Shown here: positions 1-7,842 of the stretch, piece by piece
How positions within the stretch are numbered: position 1 is the first letter of the stretch
Layout: each line of letters starts with the position of its first letter
Assembly (NCBI RefSeq): GCF_003633685.1
Contig: NZ_RBKT01000001.1
Location: forward strand, 4,650,001 to 4,714,000
Length of the DNA: 64,000 nucleotides
Origin: Micromonospora pisi
GTDB lineage: Bacteria > Actinomycetota > Actinomycetes > Mycobacteriales > Micromonosporaceae
Direction: 5' to 3'
Made by a program: the position numbers and the translations under genes
Notes under the pieces: generated by a model
Database searches by the model: none
Seen by the model: the letters and a program-made list of their open reading frames with translations, nothing else
What the model was told of the DNA's origin: nothing

Positions 1-56
1 CGCCGATCCGGCACGAGTTCGCCGACGTCGCCGTCACGCTGACCAGGCGGAGGTGA
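1..56 (+). CDS. folB: Dihydroneopterin aldolase, C-terminal end only
   Basis: Only the last 17 codons are present, in the frame ending with TGA at 54-56. They read PIRHEFADVAVTLTRRR. The 'FADVAVT' ending is typical of actinobacterial FolB, which converts 7,8-dihydroneopterin to 6-hydroxymethyl-dihydropterin and glycolaldehyde in the cytosol. The gene immediately downstream, 3 bp away, is folK, the next step of the pathway, which supports the call. The start and the active site lie outside the window. Confidence 0.75.
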   Translation, partial: PIRHEFADVAVTLTRRR

Positions 57-59
57 GCG

Positions 60-584
60 GTGAGCCAGGTGGTGTTCTCGCTCGGCAGCAATCTCGGTGA
101 CCGGCTCGGGCACCTGCGTTCGGCCGTGACGGCACTCCAGGACGTACTGCTGGTTGTCTCCGGGGTCTACGAGACGCCGCCGTGGGGCGACCCGGACCAG
201 CCGGCGTACCTCAATGCCGCGCTGCTGGCCGCGGACCCGGCGGCCGCGCCCCGGGACTGGCTGGAGCGGGCCCGTGGGATCGAGGAGGCCGCCGGCCGGG
301 TCCGTGACCCGGCCCGCCGGTACGGCCCCCGCAGCCTGGACGTCGACGTGATCGGGGTCTGGACCGACGCGGGCGAACCGGTGTTCAGTGACGACCCCGA
401 GTTGACCCTTCCGCATCCTCGGGCGCATCAGCGGGCGTTCGTGCTGCGTCCGTGGATTGACATCCAGCCGTACGGCAAGCTCCCCGGCCACGGCTGGCTG
501 ACCGATCTGATGAGCACCGAGCCGGTCGCGACCGACGTCCTGGACGTGCGTGCCCGGCCCGATCTCCAGTTAGAGTCGATATGA
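60..584 (+). CDS. folK: 2-amino-4-hydroxy-6-hydroxymethyldihydropteridine pyrophosphokinase
   Basis: A 174-residue cytosolic enzyme that transfers pyrophosphate from ATP to 6-hydroxymethyl-7,8-dihydropterin in folate synthesis. It has the amino-terminal FSLGSNLGDR motif and the ATP/Mg-binding stretch RYGPRSLDVDVIG near residues 88-100, both diagnostic of HPPK. Length is normal for the family. The start is GTG, 3 bp after the folB stop, so the two are surely co-transcribed. Its stop overlaps a possible ATG (ATGA at 581-584) of the downstream DUF3180 frame, as in other actinobacterial folate operons. Confidence 0.95.
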   Translation: MSQVVFSLGSNLGDRLGHLRSAVTALQDVLLVVSGVYETPPWGDPDQPAYLNAALLAADPAAAPRDWLERARGIEEAAGRVRDPARRYGPRSLDVDVIGVWTDAGEPVFSDDPELTLPHPRAHQRAFVLRPWIDIQPYGKLPGHGWLTDLMSTEPVATDVLDVRARPDLQLESI

Positions 585-682
585 GGAACGAGTCGGCCGG
601 AGGGTCGCGGAACGCGCCGGCCACGGGTGCGGCCCGGCTGAGCGAGCGGATCGCCGCGGCCGAACAGAGCGAGGAGACGCCC

Positions 683-1201
683 ATGACCGAGCGGCAGTCC
701 CCACCGCGCGGGCCGACGGACGAACGCCCCCGGATGGGCCCCACCCGGCTGGCCACCCTGGTGGTCGCCGCGCTGGCCTCGGCCGCCCTGGCCTGGCTGC
801 TGGTCAGCCTCTTCTACGCCGACATCCCACCGCTTCCGTGGCTGCCCCCGGCGACCATCGCCGCACTCGCGGTCCTGGAGGGGTACGCGGCGATCAACAC
901 CCGGGCGCGGATCGAGCGTCGGCCCGGTCGGGACCCGGTCGACCCGCTCGCGGTGGCGCGTTTTGTCGTGCTGGCCAAGGCATCGTCGCTGGCCGGGGCG
1001 ATCTTCGCCGGGTTCTACGCCGGCCTGGACGCCTGGCTACTGGTCGAACCGACCCGGGCGGCGGGCAACGACGTGCCCGCGGCGACCGCCGGACTGGTGG
1101 CCTCGTTGGGGCTGGTCGTGGCGGCGCTACTGCTGGAACGGTCCGGTCGGGTGCCGAAGCGTCCCGGCGACGATCGGGAAAACGACGAGCGCCAGGACTG
1201 A
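683..1201 (+). CDS. DUF3180 family membrane protein
   Basis: An integral membrane protein of unknown function that regularly follows folK in Actinobacteria. The frame is open from an ATG at 581 that overlaps the folK stop (ATGA). The ATG at 683 has a GAGGAG ribosome-binding sequence 7 nt upstream and gives 172 residues, closer to the family length, so I prefer it. The conserved part begins MGPTRLATLVVAALASA. About four hydrophobic helices are visible: two near the start, then VLAKASSLAGAIFAGFYAG and a final LVASLGLVVAALLLE. The tail is charged and probably cytosolic. The job is unknown; operon position suggests only co-expression with folate genes. Confidence 0.8.
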   Translation: MTERQSPPRGPTDERPRMGPTRLATLVVAALASAALAWLLVSLFYADIPPLPWLPPATIAALAVLEGYAAINTRARIERRPGRDPVDPLAVARFVVLAKASSLAGAIFAGFYAGLDAWLLVEPTRAAGNDVPAATAGLVASLGLVVAALLLERSGRVPKRPGDDRENDERQD

Positions 1202-1382
1202 CGGCCGAACCCAGAAGTGGCGTCCGCAGGGGGTGACGGCGGTGCCGGATCCGAGTAGCGTGCCTGCGACCGGTGGAAACGTGAGTTCCGTCGGGTCGGG
1301 TCCGGCGCTGTGACCGGCTCGGGCCCCAGCGACCGTCGAGGGGCTGGGATGGTCGGCACGACGACCGCGGGAGGCGCGCGAG

Positions 1383-2798
1383 ATGGCGTACGACGAGTCG
1401 ATCTATCGGCGGCACGAGTCAGCCGGCTCGGAGCCGGCCGGCGCGGGCGCGCGAGATGACTCCTGGTACGACGAGCGTGGTTACGCCGATGAGCGGACCG
1501 CTCGCCCCGACCCCGGCTACGCCGCCGGTTACGCGGCTGACGACTACACCGCCGGCTACCCCGCCGACGAGTACACCGGCAACTACCGCAGGGGTTCGAC
1601 GACAGCGCAGTTCTCCGATGCGCCCGAGCCGATGGCGCCGACCCGGCCCGGTGTCTCGCCGGCCGAACTCGACGACGTCTTCGACGACCCGGCGCACGGC
1701 GAGCCCGGCCGGGACCGGCTCGGTGTGCACTTCGGCTGGGAGTTCGTACTGCTGCTGGTGACCGGGCTGCTGGCGTACGCGCTCTACCGGACCGACCCCG
1801 ACCTGCTGCGGGGCGCACCGCTGAACCGGTTGCTGGTCGACGGGGCGGCGCTGGGGGCACTGGCGCTGGGCGCGGGCCTGACGCTCCGCGCCGGGGCGCC
1901 CAACCTCGCCCTCGGCCCGGTCGCCGTCGCGGCGGCCCTGCACTTCGCCGAGAACGGGGACCGGGGCGTGGTCGACGCCATGCTCCCCGCAGTGCTCTGG
2001 GCGATCGCCGCCGGCCTGGTGCTCGCGTTGCTGGTGGTCGGGTTCCACGTACCGGGCTGGGGTGCCAGCCTCGCCGTCGCGCTCGGGGTGATCGTCTTCA
2101 TCCAGCAGCGTTCCGGGGCGGTGGACGTGCAGGGGGACTACGACCCGACCGAGCACGCCCTCTACCTGATCGGCGGCTTCGCCGCGCTGGCGCTGCTGGG
2201 CGGCCTGCTCGGCATGATCAAGCCCATCCGACGCTCGGTGGGCCGGTTCCGGCCGATCGGTGACCCGGCCCGGCGTCGTGGCGGGGTGGCCGCGACGATC
2301 ACCACGCTGTCGATCATCGTGTCGATGGTGGCGGCCACCCTGGCCGGTGTGCTGCTCGCCGCCGACGGGACCGGGCGGGTGACGCCGACCTCCGGGCTCG
2401 AGTGGACCGGTCTGGCCATCGGGGTCGCGCTGGTCGGCGGCACGAGCGCGTACGGTCGCCGGGGCGGGGTCTTCGGCACGCTTTTCGCGGTCGCCGCGCT
2501 CACCCTCTTCCTCGCCTACGAGAACGCCCGGGACTGGGACATCGCGCTGGCCGCCACCGCCGCCGTCACCGTTGCCGCCGGGCTGGTGGTGACCCGGCTG
2601 GTCGAGTCGTTCGGCCGGCCCCGGTCCGCCGGCCCCGCCGAGGAGGAGTGGCAACCCGAACCGGCTCCCGCCGCGACCGCCTCCAGTTGGAGCGAGGAGC
2701 CCCCGGATCGGCCGGAGTGGTCCTCGGTGCTGCCGGACCAGGCGCCGGCCAGCCGAAGCGACCCATGGGGCAACGACCGCTGGGGCAACGAGCGCTGA
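1383..2798 (+). CDS. Polytopic membrane protein with disordered Tyr/Asp-rich N-terminus
   Basis: A 471-residue protein. Residues 1-115 are hydrophilic and low in complexity, with repeated Tyr-containing motifs such as YAAGYAADDYTAGY. They are followed by about nine hydrophobic helices (roughly residues 118-410) and a charged, proline-rich tail. The stretch LRAGAPNLALGPVAVAAA faintly recalls the branched-chain/sugar ABC permease fold, and similar proteins are sometimes named ABC permeases, but I see no ATPase partner nearby. An ATG at 1383 follows GGGAGGCGCGCGAG, a plausible ribosome-binding site. Function is not assigned. It lies 180 bp after the folate operon. Confidence 0.7.
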   Translation: MAYDESIYRRHESAGSEPAGAGARDDSWYDERGYADERTARPDPGYAAGYAADDYTAGYPADEYTGNYRRGSTTAQFSDAPEPMAPTRPGVSPAELDDVFDDPAHGEPGRDRLGVHFGWEFVLLLVTGLLAYALYRTDPDLLRGAPLNRLLVDGAALGALALGAGLTLRAGAPNLALGPVAVAAALHFAENGDRGVVDAMLPAVLWAIAAGLVLALLVVGFHVPGWGASLAVALGVIVFIQQRSGAVDVQGDYDPTEHALYLIGGFAALALLGGLLGMIKPIRRSVGRFRPIGDPARRRGGVAATITTLSIIVSMVAATLAGVLLAADGTGRVTPTSGLEWTGLAIGVALVGGTSAYGRRGGVFGTLFAVAALTLFLAYENARDWDIALAATAAVTVAAGLVVTRLVESFGRPRSAGPAEEEWQPEPAPAATASSWSEEPPDRPEWSSVLPDQAPASRSDPWGNDRWGNER

Positions 2799-2879
2799 GC
2801 GGCGCCCTGCGGGCAGTGGCAGGGCGACACGTGGCCACTCCGGGTGCCGCCGGGATCAACCCCGGCTAGGCTCGGCAGC

Positions 2880-3194
2880 ATGACCGAATCGTCAGCCGGC
2901 GGCCCTAACGAGTCCGAGTTCGCGCAGCTCGACGCGTTGTCCACTGAGGAGCTGCGGGAGCGTGCTTTCGCCCGGGCCCGGGAACGCCTCGATGTCGGCT
3001 TCTTCTGGTCGGTGCTGCGTCACCTGCCCAACGCCGACGAGGCCACGATTCTCGACGGCTCGCCGAATTCGGTGGGGCCGACGGTGGACGAGGCGGTGGC
3101 GTTGTGGCGGCAGTTGACTGGTCACGGGTACGCCGATCCGGACACCGAACCGTTGCTGCGTGCCGCCTTCATCGACTACCTCCAGCGGCATTGA
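2880..3194 (+). CDS. Small conserved hypothetical protein, leaderless start
   Basis: A 104-residue acidic, soluble, mostly helical protein with no signal peptide or membrane segment. Segments such as FFWSVLRHLPNADEA and WRQLTGHGYADPDTEPLL look globular. I chose the ATG at 2880. A TAGGCT -10-like box at 2867-2872 ends 7 nt before it, which suggests a leaderless transcript, and no ribosome-binding site is seen. The frame extends upstream to 2844, but that stretch contains the promoter-like box. Function is unknown. Confidence 0.65.
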   Translation: MTESSAGGPNESEFAQLDALSTEELRERAFARARERLDVGFFWSVLRHLPNADEATILDGSPNSVGPTVDEAVALWRQLTGHGYADPDTEPLLRAAFIDYLQRH

Positions 3195-3251
3195 CCCGTC
3201 GGGGCGGTGCAGGACCCGCTGCTAGTCCTAAATCCGCTCTTCCGGACATCC

Positions 3252-3282
3252 GTACGTAGCGCACAGTTCTTGAGCTACGTAC
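3252..3282. promoter_or_regulatory. Inverted repeat upstream of a membrane protein gene
   Basis: A perfect 9-bp inverted repeat, GTACGTAGC and GCTACGTAC, separated by 13 bp. It lies about 85 bp before the gene at 3368 in an intergenic stretch of lower GC content. A second small hairpin (TGCCC and GGGCA, 3335-3350) sits just before the start codon. It could be an operator or the terminator of the gene ending at 3194. There is no U-tract, so I cannot decide. Confidence 0.35.
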
Positions 3283-3367
3283 CGTTGGTGCCTATTCATT
3301 AGTTGAGCGACAACGGGTGAGCGGTTCTCGGGTTTGCCCACTTGAGGGCACCGGGAAATAACGCGGC

Positions 3368-3859
3368 ATGGCTCTCACCAATCGCTACAAGACCGCAACC
3401 GGTGCGGGCACACTCGCCGCACTCATTCTGGTCCTGGTCTTCGGCAGCCCCTGGTACGTCGACTGGGCCCGGGACAACACCGATCCGAACACGGCCGGCG
3501 GCTGGTTCCTGCGGCTGCTCTCCTGGCCGTCCTGGCGGTTCGACTCCGACGACTCGGTGCAGAACGTCGTTGCCGCCGACCTCAGGGCGATCCTGGTCGT
3601 CGCGCTCACCGCGCTCTTCCTCTACCTGCTGCCCGGTTCACAGTTGGCCCGGGCCCGGGGCACGCTCAGCCAGTTCTTCGCCGGCTGGGCCTCGTACGTC
3701 TTCGCCGGCGCCTTCGCGGCCCTGCTCACCACGCTGATCCAGGCGGACCCGACGCTGCTCGGCGCGTTTCAGGCGGCCGGCGACGGGGCCGGGTACGGGC
3801 TCTTCGTGGGCTGGGTCATCGGCCTCGCCACCCTCGGTGGCTGGCGCGGCCGGCGTTGA
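3368..3859 (+). CDS. Small integral membrane protein, unknown function
   Basis: A 163-residue protein with about four transmembrane helices. There is one near the start (residues 11-28), then a predicted extracytoplasmic loop rich in Asp and Trp, then helices around residues 76-92, 103-122 and 140-158. It looks conserved in composition, but I recognise no family. The ATG at 3368 has only a weak upstream purine stretch. The gene stands alone and converges on the ABC ATPase gene, with a strong hairpin between them. Confidence 0.6.
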   Translation: MALTNRYKTATGAGTLAALILVLVFGSPWYVDWARDNTDPNTAGGWFLRLLSWPSWRFDSDDSVQNVVAADLRAILVVALTALFLYLLPGSQLARARGTLSQFFAGWASYVFAGAFAALLTTLIQADPTLLGAFQAAGDGAGYGLFVGWVIGLATLGGWRGRR

Positions 3860-3902
3860 CCGATTGTCGCCAGAGCCGATCGGAGCGTTGACCGCAGGCC
3901 AT

Positions 3903-3934
3903 GCCCCGGGCCGAACACCTCACCGGCCCGGGGC
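3903..3934. terminator. Bidirectional hairpin terminator
   Basis: A perfect 11-bp GC stem, GCCCCGGGCCG and CGGCCCGGGGC, with a 10-nt loop. It lies between the convergent genes ending at 3859 and 3947. There is no long T-run, as is common in high-GC actinobacteria. Confidence 0.75.
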
Positions 3935-3946
3935 GTGGCGTCGTCT

Positions 3947-5017
3947 TCAGCCGACCGGGTCGGCGGGGTAGTCGATGCTCAGGATGCGGTGGCGGCTGAG
4001 CAGGCCGACCGGCTCACTGCCCTCGGTCACCCACGTCTCGTCCGCGTTCGTGGTCAGCAGGGTGGCGAGCGCGTCGTAGAGCGACGAGCCGAGTGCCACC
4101 CGGGGCAGCGAACCCGGCAACGGCGTGGTGGGGAGGGGGTTGAGCAGGTCCCGGGTGATCGGGGTGACGGCGAGTCGACGGATTCCCCGGTCCGCGCCGA
4201 CGAACTCCCGGACGAAGGACGACGCCGGTTCGCCGAGCAGGGTGGCGGGACTGTCGTACTGCTCCAGCCGCCCGCCCTGGGACAGGATGGCGATCCGGTC
4301 GCCGAGCCGTACCGCCTCGTCCAGGTCGTGGGTGACCAGCACGATCGTCTTGCGTACCTCCTCCTGCAACCGGAGGAACTCCTCCTGGAGTCGGGCGCGG
4401 GCGATCGGGTCGACGGCCGAGAACGGCTCGTCCATCAGCAGGACCACCGGGTCGGCGGCGAGCGCGCGGGCCACGCCCACCCGTTGCCGCTGCCCGCCGG
4501 AGAGCTCGTGCGGGTAACGCCGGCCGAACCTGGACGGGTCGAGGCCGACCAGGTCGAGCAGTTCGTCGGAGCGGCTCCGGATCCGCGACCGGGACCAGCC
4601 GAGCAGGCGCGGTACGGTGCCGACGTTGGCCTGCACCGTCTGGTGTGGAAAGAGTCCGACGTTCTGGATGACGTAGCCGATCCGACGCCGGAGTTGCACC
4701 GGATCGGTCTCGGTGACGTCCTCGTCGTCGAGCAGGATCCGCCCGGCCGACGGCTCGATCAGTCGGTTGATCATGCGCAGTACGGTCGACTTACCGCAGC
4801 CGGAGGGGCCGATCAGCACCACCAGTTCGCCGGCCGGCACCGACAGGCTCAGTTTGTTGACCGCGACGGTCCCGTCCGGGTACTGCTTGCGGACGCCGTC
4901 CAGCCGGATCGACGCCGCGCTCGGCGTACCGGCGGCACGGGTGGCACCGTCGCCGGAGTCACCGTACGGCGCGCTTCGGTGCGATGCCGCGGAATCGTCC
5001 TCCGGGGTAGCGTTCAC
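3947..5017 (-). CDS. OpuC/ProV-type osmolyte ABC transporter ATPase with CBS domain
   Basis: A 356-residue cytosolic ATPase that would power uptake of glycine betaine, choline, proline or a similar solute through the permeases encoded next door. Walker A is GPSGCGKST, the signature is LSGGQRQRV and Walker B is VVLLMDEPFSAVD. The carboxyl third (about residues 285-350) resembles a CBS module ending in GLLSRHRILSIDYP; in this family the CBS pair senses ionic strength or nucleotides. The first 36 residues are polar and non-conserved. The start is GTG at 5017 with GGAAGG 6-7 nt upstream, inside the divergent permease gene. No other start codon is available before the ATPase core. Only 2 bp separate the two divergent start codons. 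Confidence 0.88.
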   Translation of the reverse strand: MNATPEDDSAASHRSAPYGDSGDGATRAAGTPSAASIRLDGVRKQYPDGTVAVNKLSLSVPAGELVVLIGPSGCGKSTVLRMINRLIEPSAGRILLDDEDVTETDPVQLRRRIGYVIQNVGLFPHQTVQANVGTVPRLLGWSRSRIRSRSDELLDLVGLDPSRFGRRYPHELSGGQRQRVGVARALAADPVVLLMDEPFSAVDPIARARLQEEFLRLQEEVRKTIVLVTHDLDEAVRLGDRIAILSQGGRLEQYDSPATLLGEPASSFVREFVGADRGIRRLAVTPITRDLLNPLPTTPLPGSLPRVALGSSLYDALATLLTTNADETWVTEGSEPVGLLSRHRILSIDYPADPVG

Positions 5018-5019
5018 CT

Positions 5020-5709
5020 ATGTCCTTCCACCTGCTCTACCGGGAAGCCCCGGGTAATCCGTGGTTCTCCTGGCAGTACGTGCGGGACAACTCTGACACC
5101 ATTCTCGGCGCACTGCGAGAACACGCGAGCCTGACCGCCCAGGCGGTGTTGCTCGCCGCACTCATAGCGATACCCCTTGCGGTCGTGGCCTACTGGTTCC
5201 GTGCCCTCGCCGGCCCGATTCTCGCACTCTCCGGGGTGCTCTACACGGTTCCGTCACTGGCCCTGTTCGCGTTCCTGGCGCCATTGCTCGGCATCGGGAC
5301 CACCACCGTACTGGTCGGTTTGGTGCTCTACGCCCTGCTTCTGATCATCAGGAACGCGCTCGCCGGGCTCAACCAGGTGCCGGCGGAGGTACGCGACGCC
5401 GCCGAGGGAATGGGGTACGGGCGCCTCGGGCGCCTGATCCGGATCGACCTGCCGTTGGCCCTGCCCGGCATCCTCACCGGGTTACGCCTGGCGACGGTCT
5501 CCACCGTGGCGCTTGTCACGGTCGGGGTGCTGGTCGGCCATGGCGGGCTCGGGCAGTTGATCCTCGGCGGCTTCCGGAACAACTTCTTCAAAGCCGAGAT
5601 CATGGTCGGCACCGTGCTCTGCGTCGTCCTGGCGCTGGTGCTCGACCTCATCCTGGCCGGCATCGGCCGGCTACTGACGCCGTGGACCGCCCGGGGGAGG
5701 ACCCGATGA
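5020..5709 (+). CDS. OpuC-type osmolyte ABC transporter permease 1
   Basis: A 229-residue inner-membrane permease with five to six helices. The family's cytoplasmic coupling motif is near DAAEGMGYGRLGRLIRIDLP (about residues 127-146), which docks on the ATPase. The segment GVLVGHGGLGQLILGGFRNN is highly characteristic of OpuCB/OpuCD and YehW/YehY permeases. It starts 2 bp from the divergent ATPase start, so its promoter must lie within the ATPase coding region. Its TGA overlaps the ATG of the second permease (ATGA at 5706-5709), which implies translational coupling. Confidence 0.88.
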   Translation: MSFHLLYREAPGNPWFSWQYVRDNSDTILGALREHASLTAQAVLLAALIAIPLAVVAYWFRALAGPILALSGVLYTVPSLALFAFLAPLLGIGTTTVLVGLVLYALLLIIRNALAGLNQVPAEVRDAAEGMGYGRLGRLIRIDLPLALPGILTGLRLATVSTVALVTVGVLVGHGGLGQLILGGFRNNFFKAEIMVGTVLCVVLALVLDLILAGIGRLLTPWTARGRTR

Positions 5710-6428
5710 ACGCGTTCGAACAGGCGGTGCGCTGGCTCAACGATCCGCTGAACTGGACCAATCCCGGTGGCATCCTGGACCGGCTCGGCGAGCACCTGAC
5801 CATCTCGGCGGCGGCGGTGGCGCTCGGCTGCCTGGTCGCCTGGCCGATCGGGCTCTGGCTCGGGCACAGCGGCCGGGGCGGGGCCCTCGTCCTGCTGATC
5901 TCGAACGTGACGCTGGCCATTCCCACCCTCGCGCTGCTCACCATCCTGCCGCTGACCGCTCTCGGCTTCGGCCAGCGGCCGGTGATCGTGGCGCTGGCGA
6001 TCTTCGCGGTGCCGCCGCTGCTCGCGAACGCGTACACCGGTGTGCGGCAGGTCGACCCGGAGACGCGGGACGCCGCCCGGGGGATGGGGCTCTCCGGTGG
6101 GCAACTGTTGCGGCGGGTCGAACTGCCGCTGGCGGTGCCGTACCTCGCCGCCGGGTTCCGTACTGCGGCGGTCCAGGTGGTGGCCACCGCGGCGCTCGCC
6201 TCGTTCGTCAACGGCGGTGGTCTCGGACAGATCATCAGCGCCGGGTTCGGGCTCGGTATCGGGGTCGGCGGCGGGCAGATCCTCGCCGGTGGCCTGCTGG
6301 TGGCGTTGCTCGCCCTGCTGGTCGAGGTGATCCTGGCCACGGTCGAACGGGCGGTCACGCCGCGTCCGCTGCGTCGCGGCACCCGCCGCGCGAACCGGAG
6401 GGCGGCGGCGGCCATCACCGGCTCCTGA
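5706..6428 (+). CDS. OpuC-type osmolyte ABC transporter permease 2
   Basis: A 240-residue paralogue of the preceding permease. It has the coupling motif DAARGMGLSGGQLLRRVELP and the end segment FVNGGGLGQIISAGFGLGI. The two would form a heterodimeric channel. I start it at the ATG at 5706, which overlaps the previous stop; the open frame continues 24 nt upstream, but coupling at ATGA is the usual arrangement. About six helices are predicted. The substrate-binding lipoprotein follows after 263 bp, so it may have its own promoter. Confidence 0.88.
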   Translation: MNAFEQAVRWLNDPLNWTNPGGILDRLGEHLTISAAAVALGCLVAWPIGLWLGHSGRGGALVLLISNVTLAIPTLALLTILPLTALGFGQRPVIVALAIFAVPPLLANAYTGVRQVDPETRDAARGMGLSGGQLLRRVELPLAVPYLAAGFRTAAVQVVATAALASFVNGGGLGQIISAGFGLGIGVGGGQILAGGLLVALLALLVEVILATVERAVTPRPLRRGTRRANRRAAAAITGS

Positions 6429-6691
6429 CGCCGTACGGCCGTGCCCCGCCGGTGTTTCCCCGCCGCGGGACCGTACGGCTGACCCTCGGATCAGCCCGAT
6501 TCCGGTGCGTGGCTTACCCGTTAATCCAGCCAGCTAACAGTGTGACGATCCGGTGACGACATCGCCCCCGAGTTGTCGCTCGGTACGCGACGATGTTGGG
6601 TGGGAGGTCGCGGGCGATCGCCACGTCTGATCGTCCGTCGGACACGCGGCCGGCCCCGTTGGGCCGCGCCGGGACACGGAAGGCGGGCGTT

Positions 6692-7696
6692 ATGCGCGCA
6701 CGTACACGTCTGGCGGCGGGAGCGGTGGGCGCGCTCGCCGTGGCCACATTCCTCGCCGGGTGCGGTGAATCCGGGTCGTCGGGCACCGAGGCGCCGCCGA
6801 GCGCGGCGGCCGGTGCCGGTTGCGCACCGGTGGCGGGCAAGAAGCTGGTGGTGCTCGAGGACGACAAGAAGTTGCAGGACACGGACAACGTCATTCCGGC
6901 GATCAACGCGAAGGCCGCCACGCCGGAGCTGGTCGCCGCCCTGGACAAGGTTTCCGCCGCGATCGACACGCCGAAGCTGATCCAGCTGAACAAGGCGGTC
7001 GACGTCGACCGGAAGTCGTCGAAGGTGGCGGCCCAGGAGTTCGCCTCCGCGAACAACCTGACCAGTGGCATCAGCAAGGGTGCCGGGGGCCCGATCACGG
7101 TCGGCGCGGCCAACTTCAGCGAGAGCCAGACGCTGGGTGAGCTCTACTCGATCGCGTTGACCGCCGCCGGGTTCACGGTGAAGGTCCAGACGGTCGGCAA
7201 CCGTGAGCTCTACGAGCCGGCGCTGGAGAAGGGTGAGCTCCAGGTGGTGCCGGAGTACGCCGCCACCCTGGCCACGTTCCTCAACGGCAAGATCAATCAG
7301 GGCAGCACCGCCCAGGTCGCCTCCTCCGACCTGAACCAGACGGTGACCAACCTGAAGGGCCTCGGTGAGAAGGCCGGCCTCACCTTCGGTACGGCGTCGA
7401 GCGCGCAGGACCAGAACGCGTTCGCGGTCACCCAGGCCTTCGCCGACCAGCACGGACTGAAGACCCTGTCTGACCTGGCCGCCAAGTGCTCCGGGTCGGC
7501 CACCATCCTCGGTGGCCCGCCGGAGTGCCCCCAACGGCCGAAGTGCCAGGCCGGACTGGTCCAGGTCTACGACTTCAAGGCCGGTTCGTTCAGTTCCCTG
7601 GACGCCGGTGGCCCGCAGACGAAGACGGCGCTGACGACCGGCGCGATCAGCGTCGGCCTGGTGCTCTCCTCCGACGGAGAACTCGCCGCCGGCTGA
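6692..7696 (+). CDS. Osmolyte-binding lipoprotein of OpuC/OsmF type with permuted domain order
   Basis: A 334-residue extracytoplasmic binding protein for the adjacent importer. The signal peptide ends in a lipobox LAGC (Cys24), so it is membrane-anchored. The start is the ATG at 6692 with GGAAGG 8 nt upstream. The order is odd. Residues about 50-125 (KLVVLEDDKKLQDTDNVIPA, then TPELVAALDKVSAA and LNKAVDVDRK) normally form the C-terminal block of this family. Residues about 134-334 (ITVGAANFSESQTLGELY to SVGLVLSSDGELAAG) normally come first. The protein ends exactly where the usual family continues into the VVLEDDKK block. Function as an osmolyte binder is inferred from the family and from context. 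Confidence 0.85.
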   Translation: MRARTRLAAGAVGALAVATFLAGCGESGSSGTEAPPSAAAGAGCAPVAGKKLVVLEDDKKLQDTDNVIPAINAKAATPELVAALDKVSAAIDTPKLIQLNKAVDVDRKSSKVAAQEFASANNLTSGISKGAGGPITVGAANFSESQTLGELYSIALTAAGFTVKVQTVGNRELYEPALEKGELQVVPEYAATLATFLNGKINQGSTAQVASSDLNQTVTNLKGLGEKAGLTFGTASSAQDQNAFAVTQAFADQHGLKTLSDLAAKCSGSATILGGPPECPQRPKCQAGLVQVYDFKAGSFSSLDAGGPQTKTALTTGAISVGLVLSSDGELAAG

Positions 7697-7716
7697 GTCC
7701 ACCTCCTCGGGTATCC

Positions 7717-7753
7717 CGTGGGGCCGGCATCGTGACGCGATGCCGGCCCCACG
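7717..7753 (+). terminator. Strong hairpin terminator after the osmolyte transporter
   Basis: A perfect 16-bp stem (arms 7717-7732 and 7738-7753, beginning CGTGGGGCCGGC) with a 5-nt loop TGACG, 20 bp after the lipoprotein stop. No T-run follows. It isolates the transporter operon from the next gene. Confidence 0.8.
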
Positions 7754-7842
7754 GCCGTCTACGGAGGGTGTGCGGATGTGACCGGCCAGACGTTCGGGCG
7801 CCATCTCCCCGGATTCGGCAACTGTGGGTAGGCTGCAGTGCC

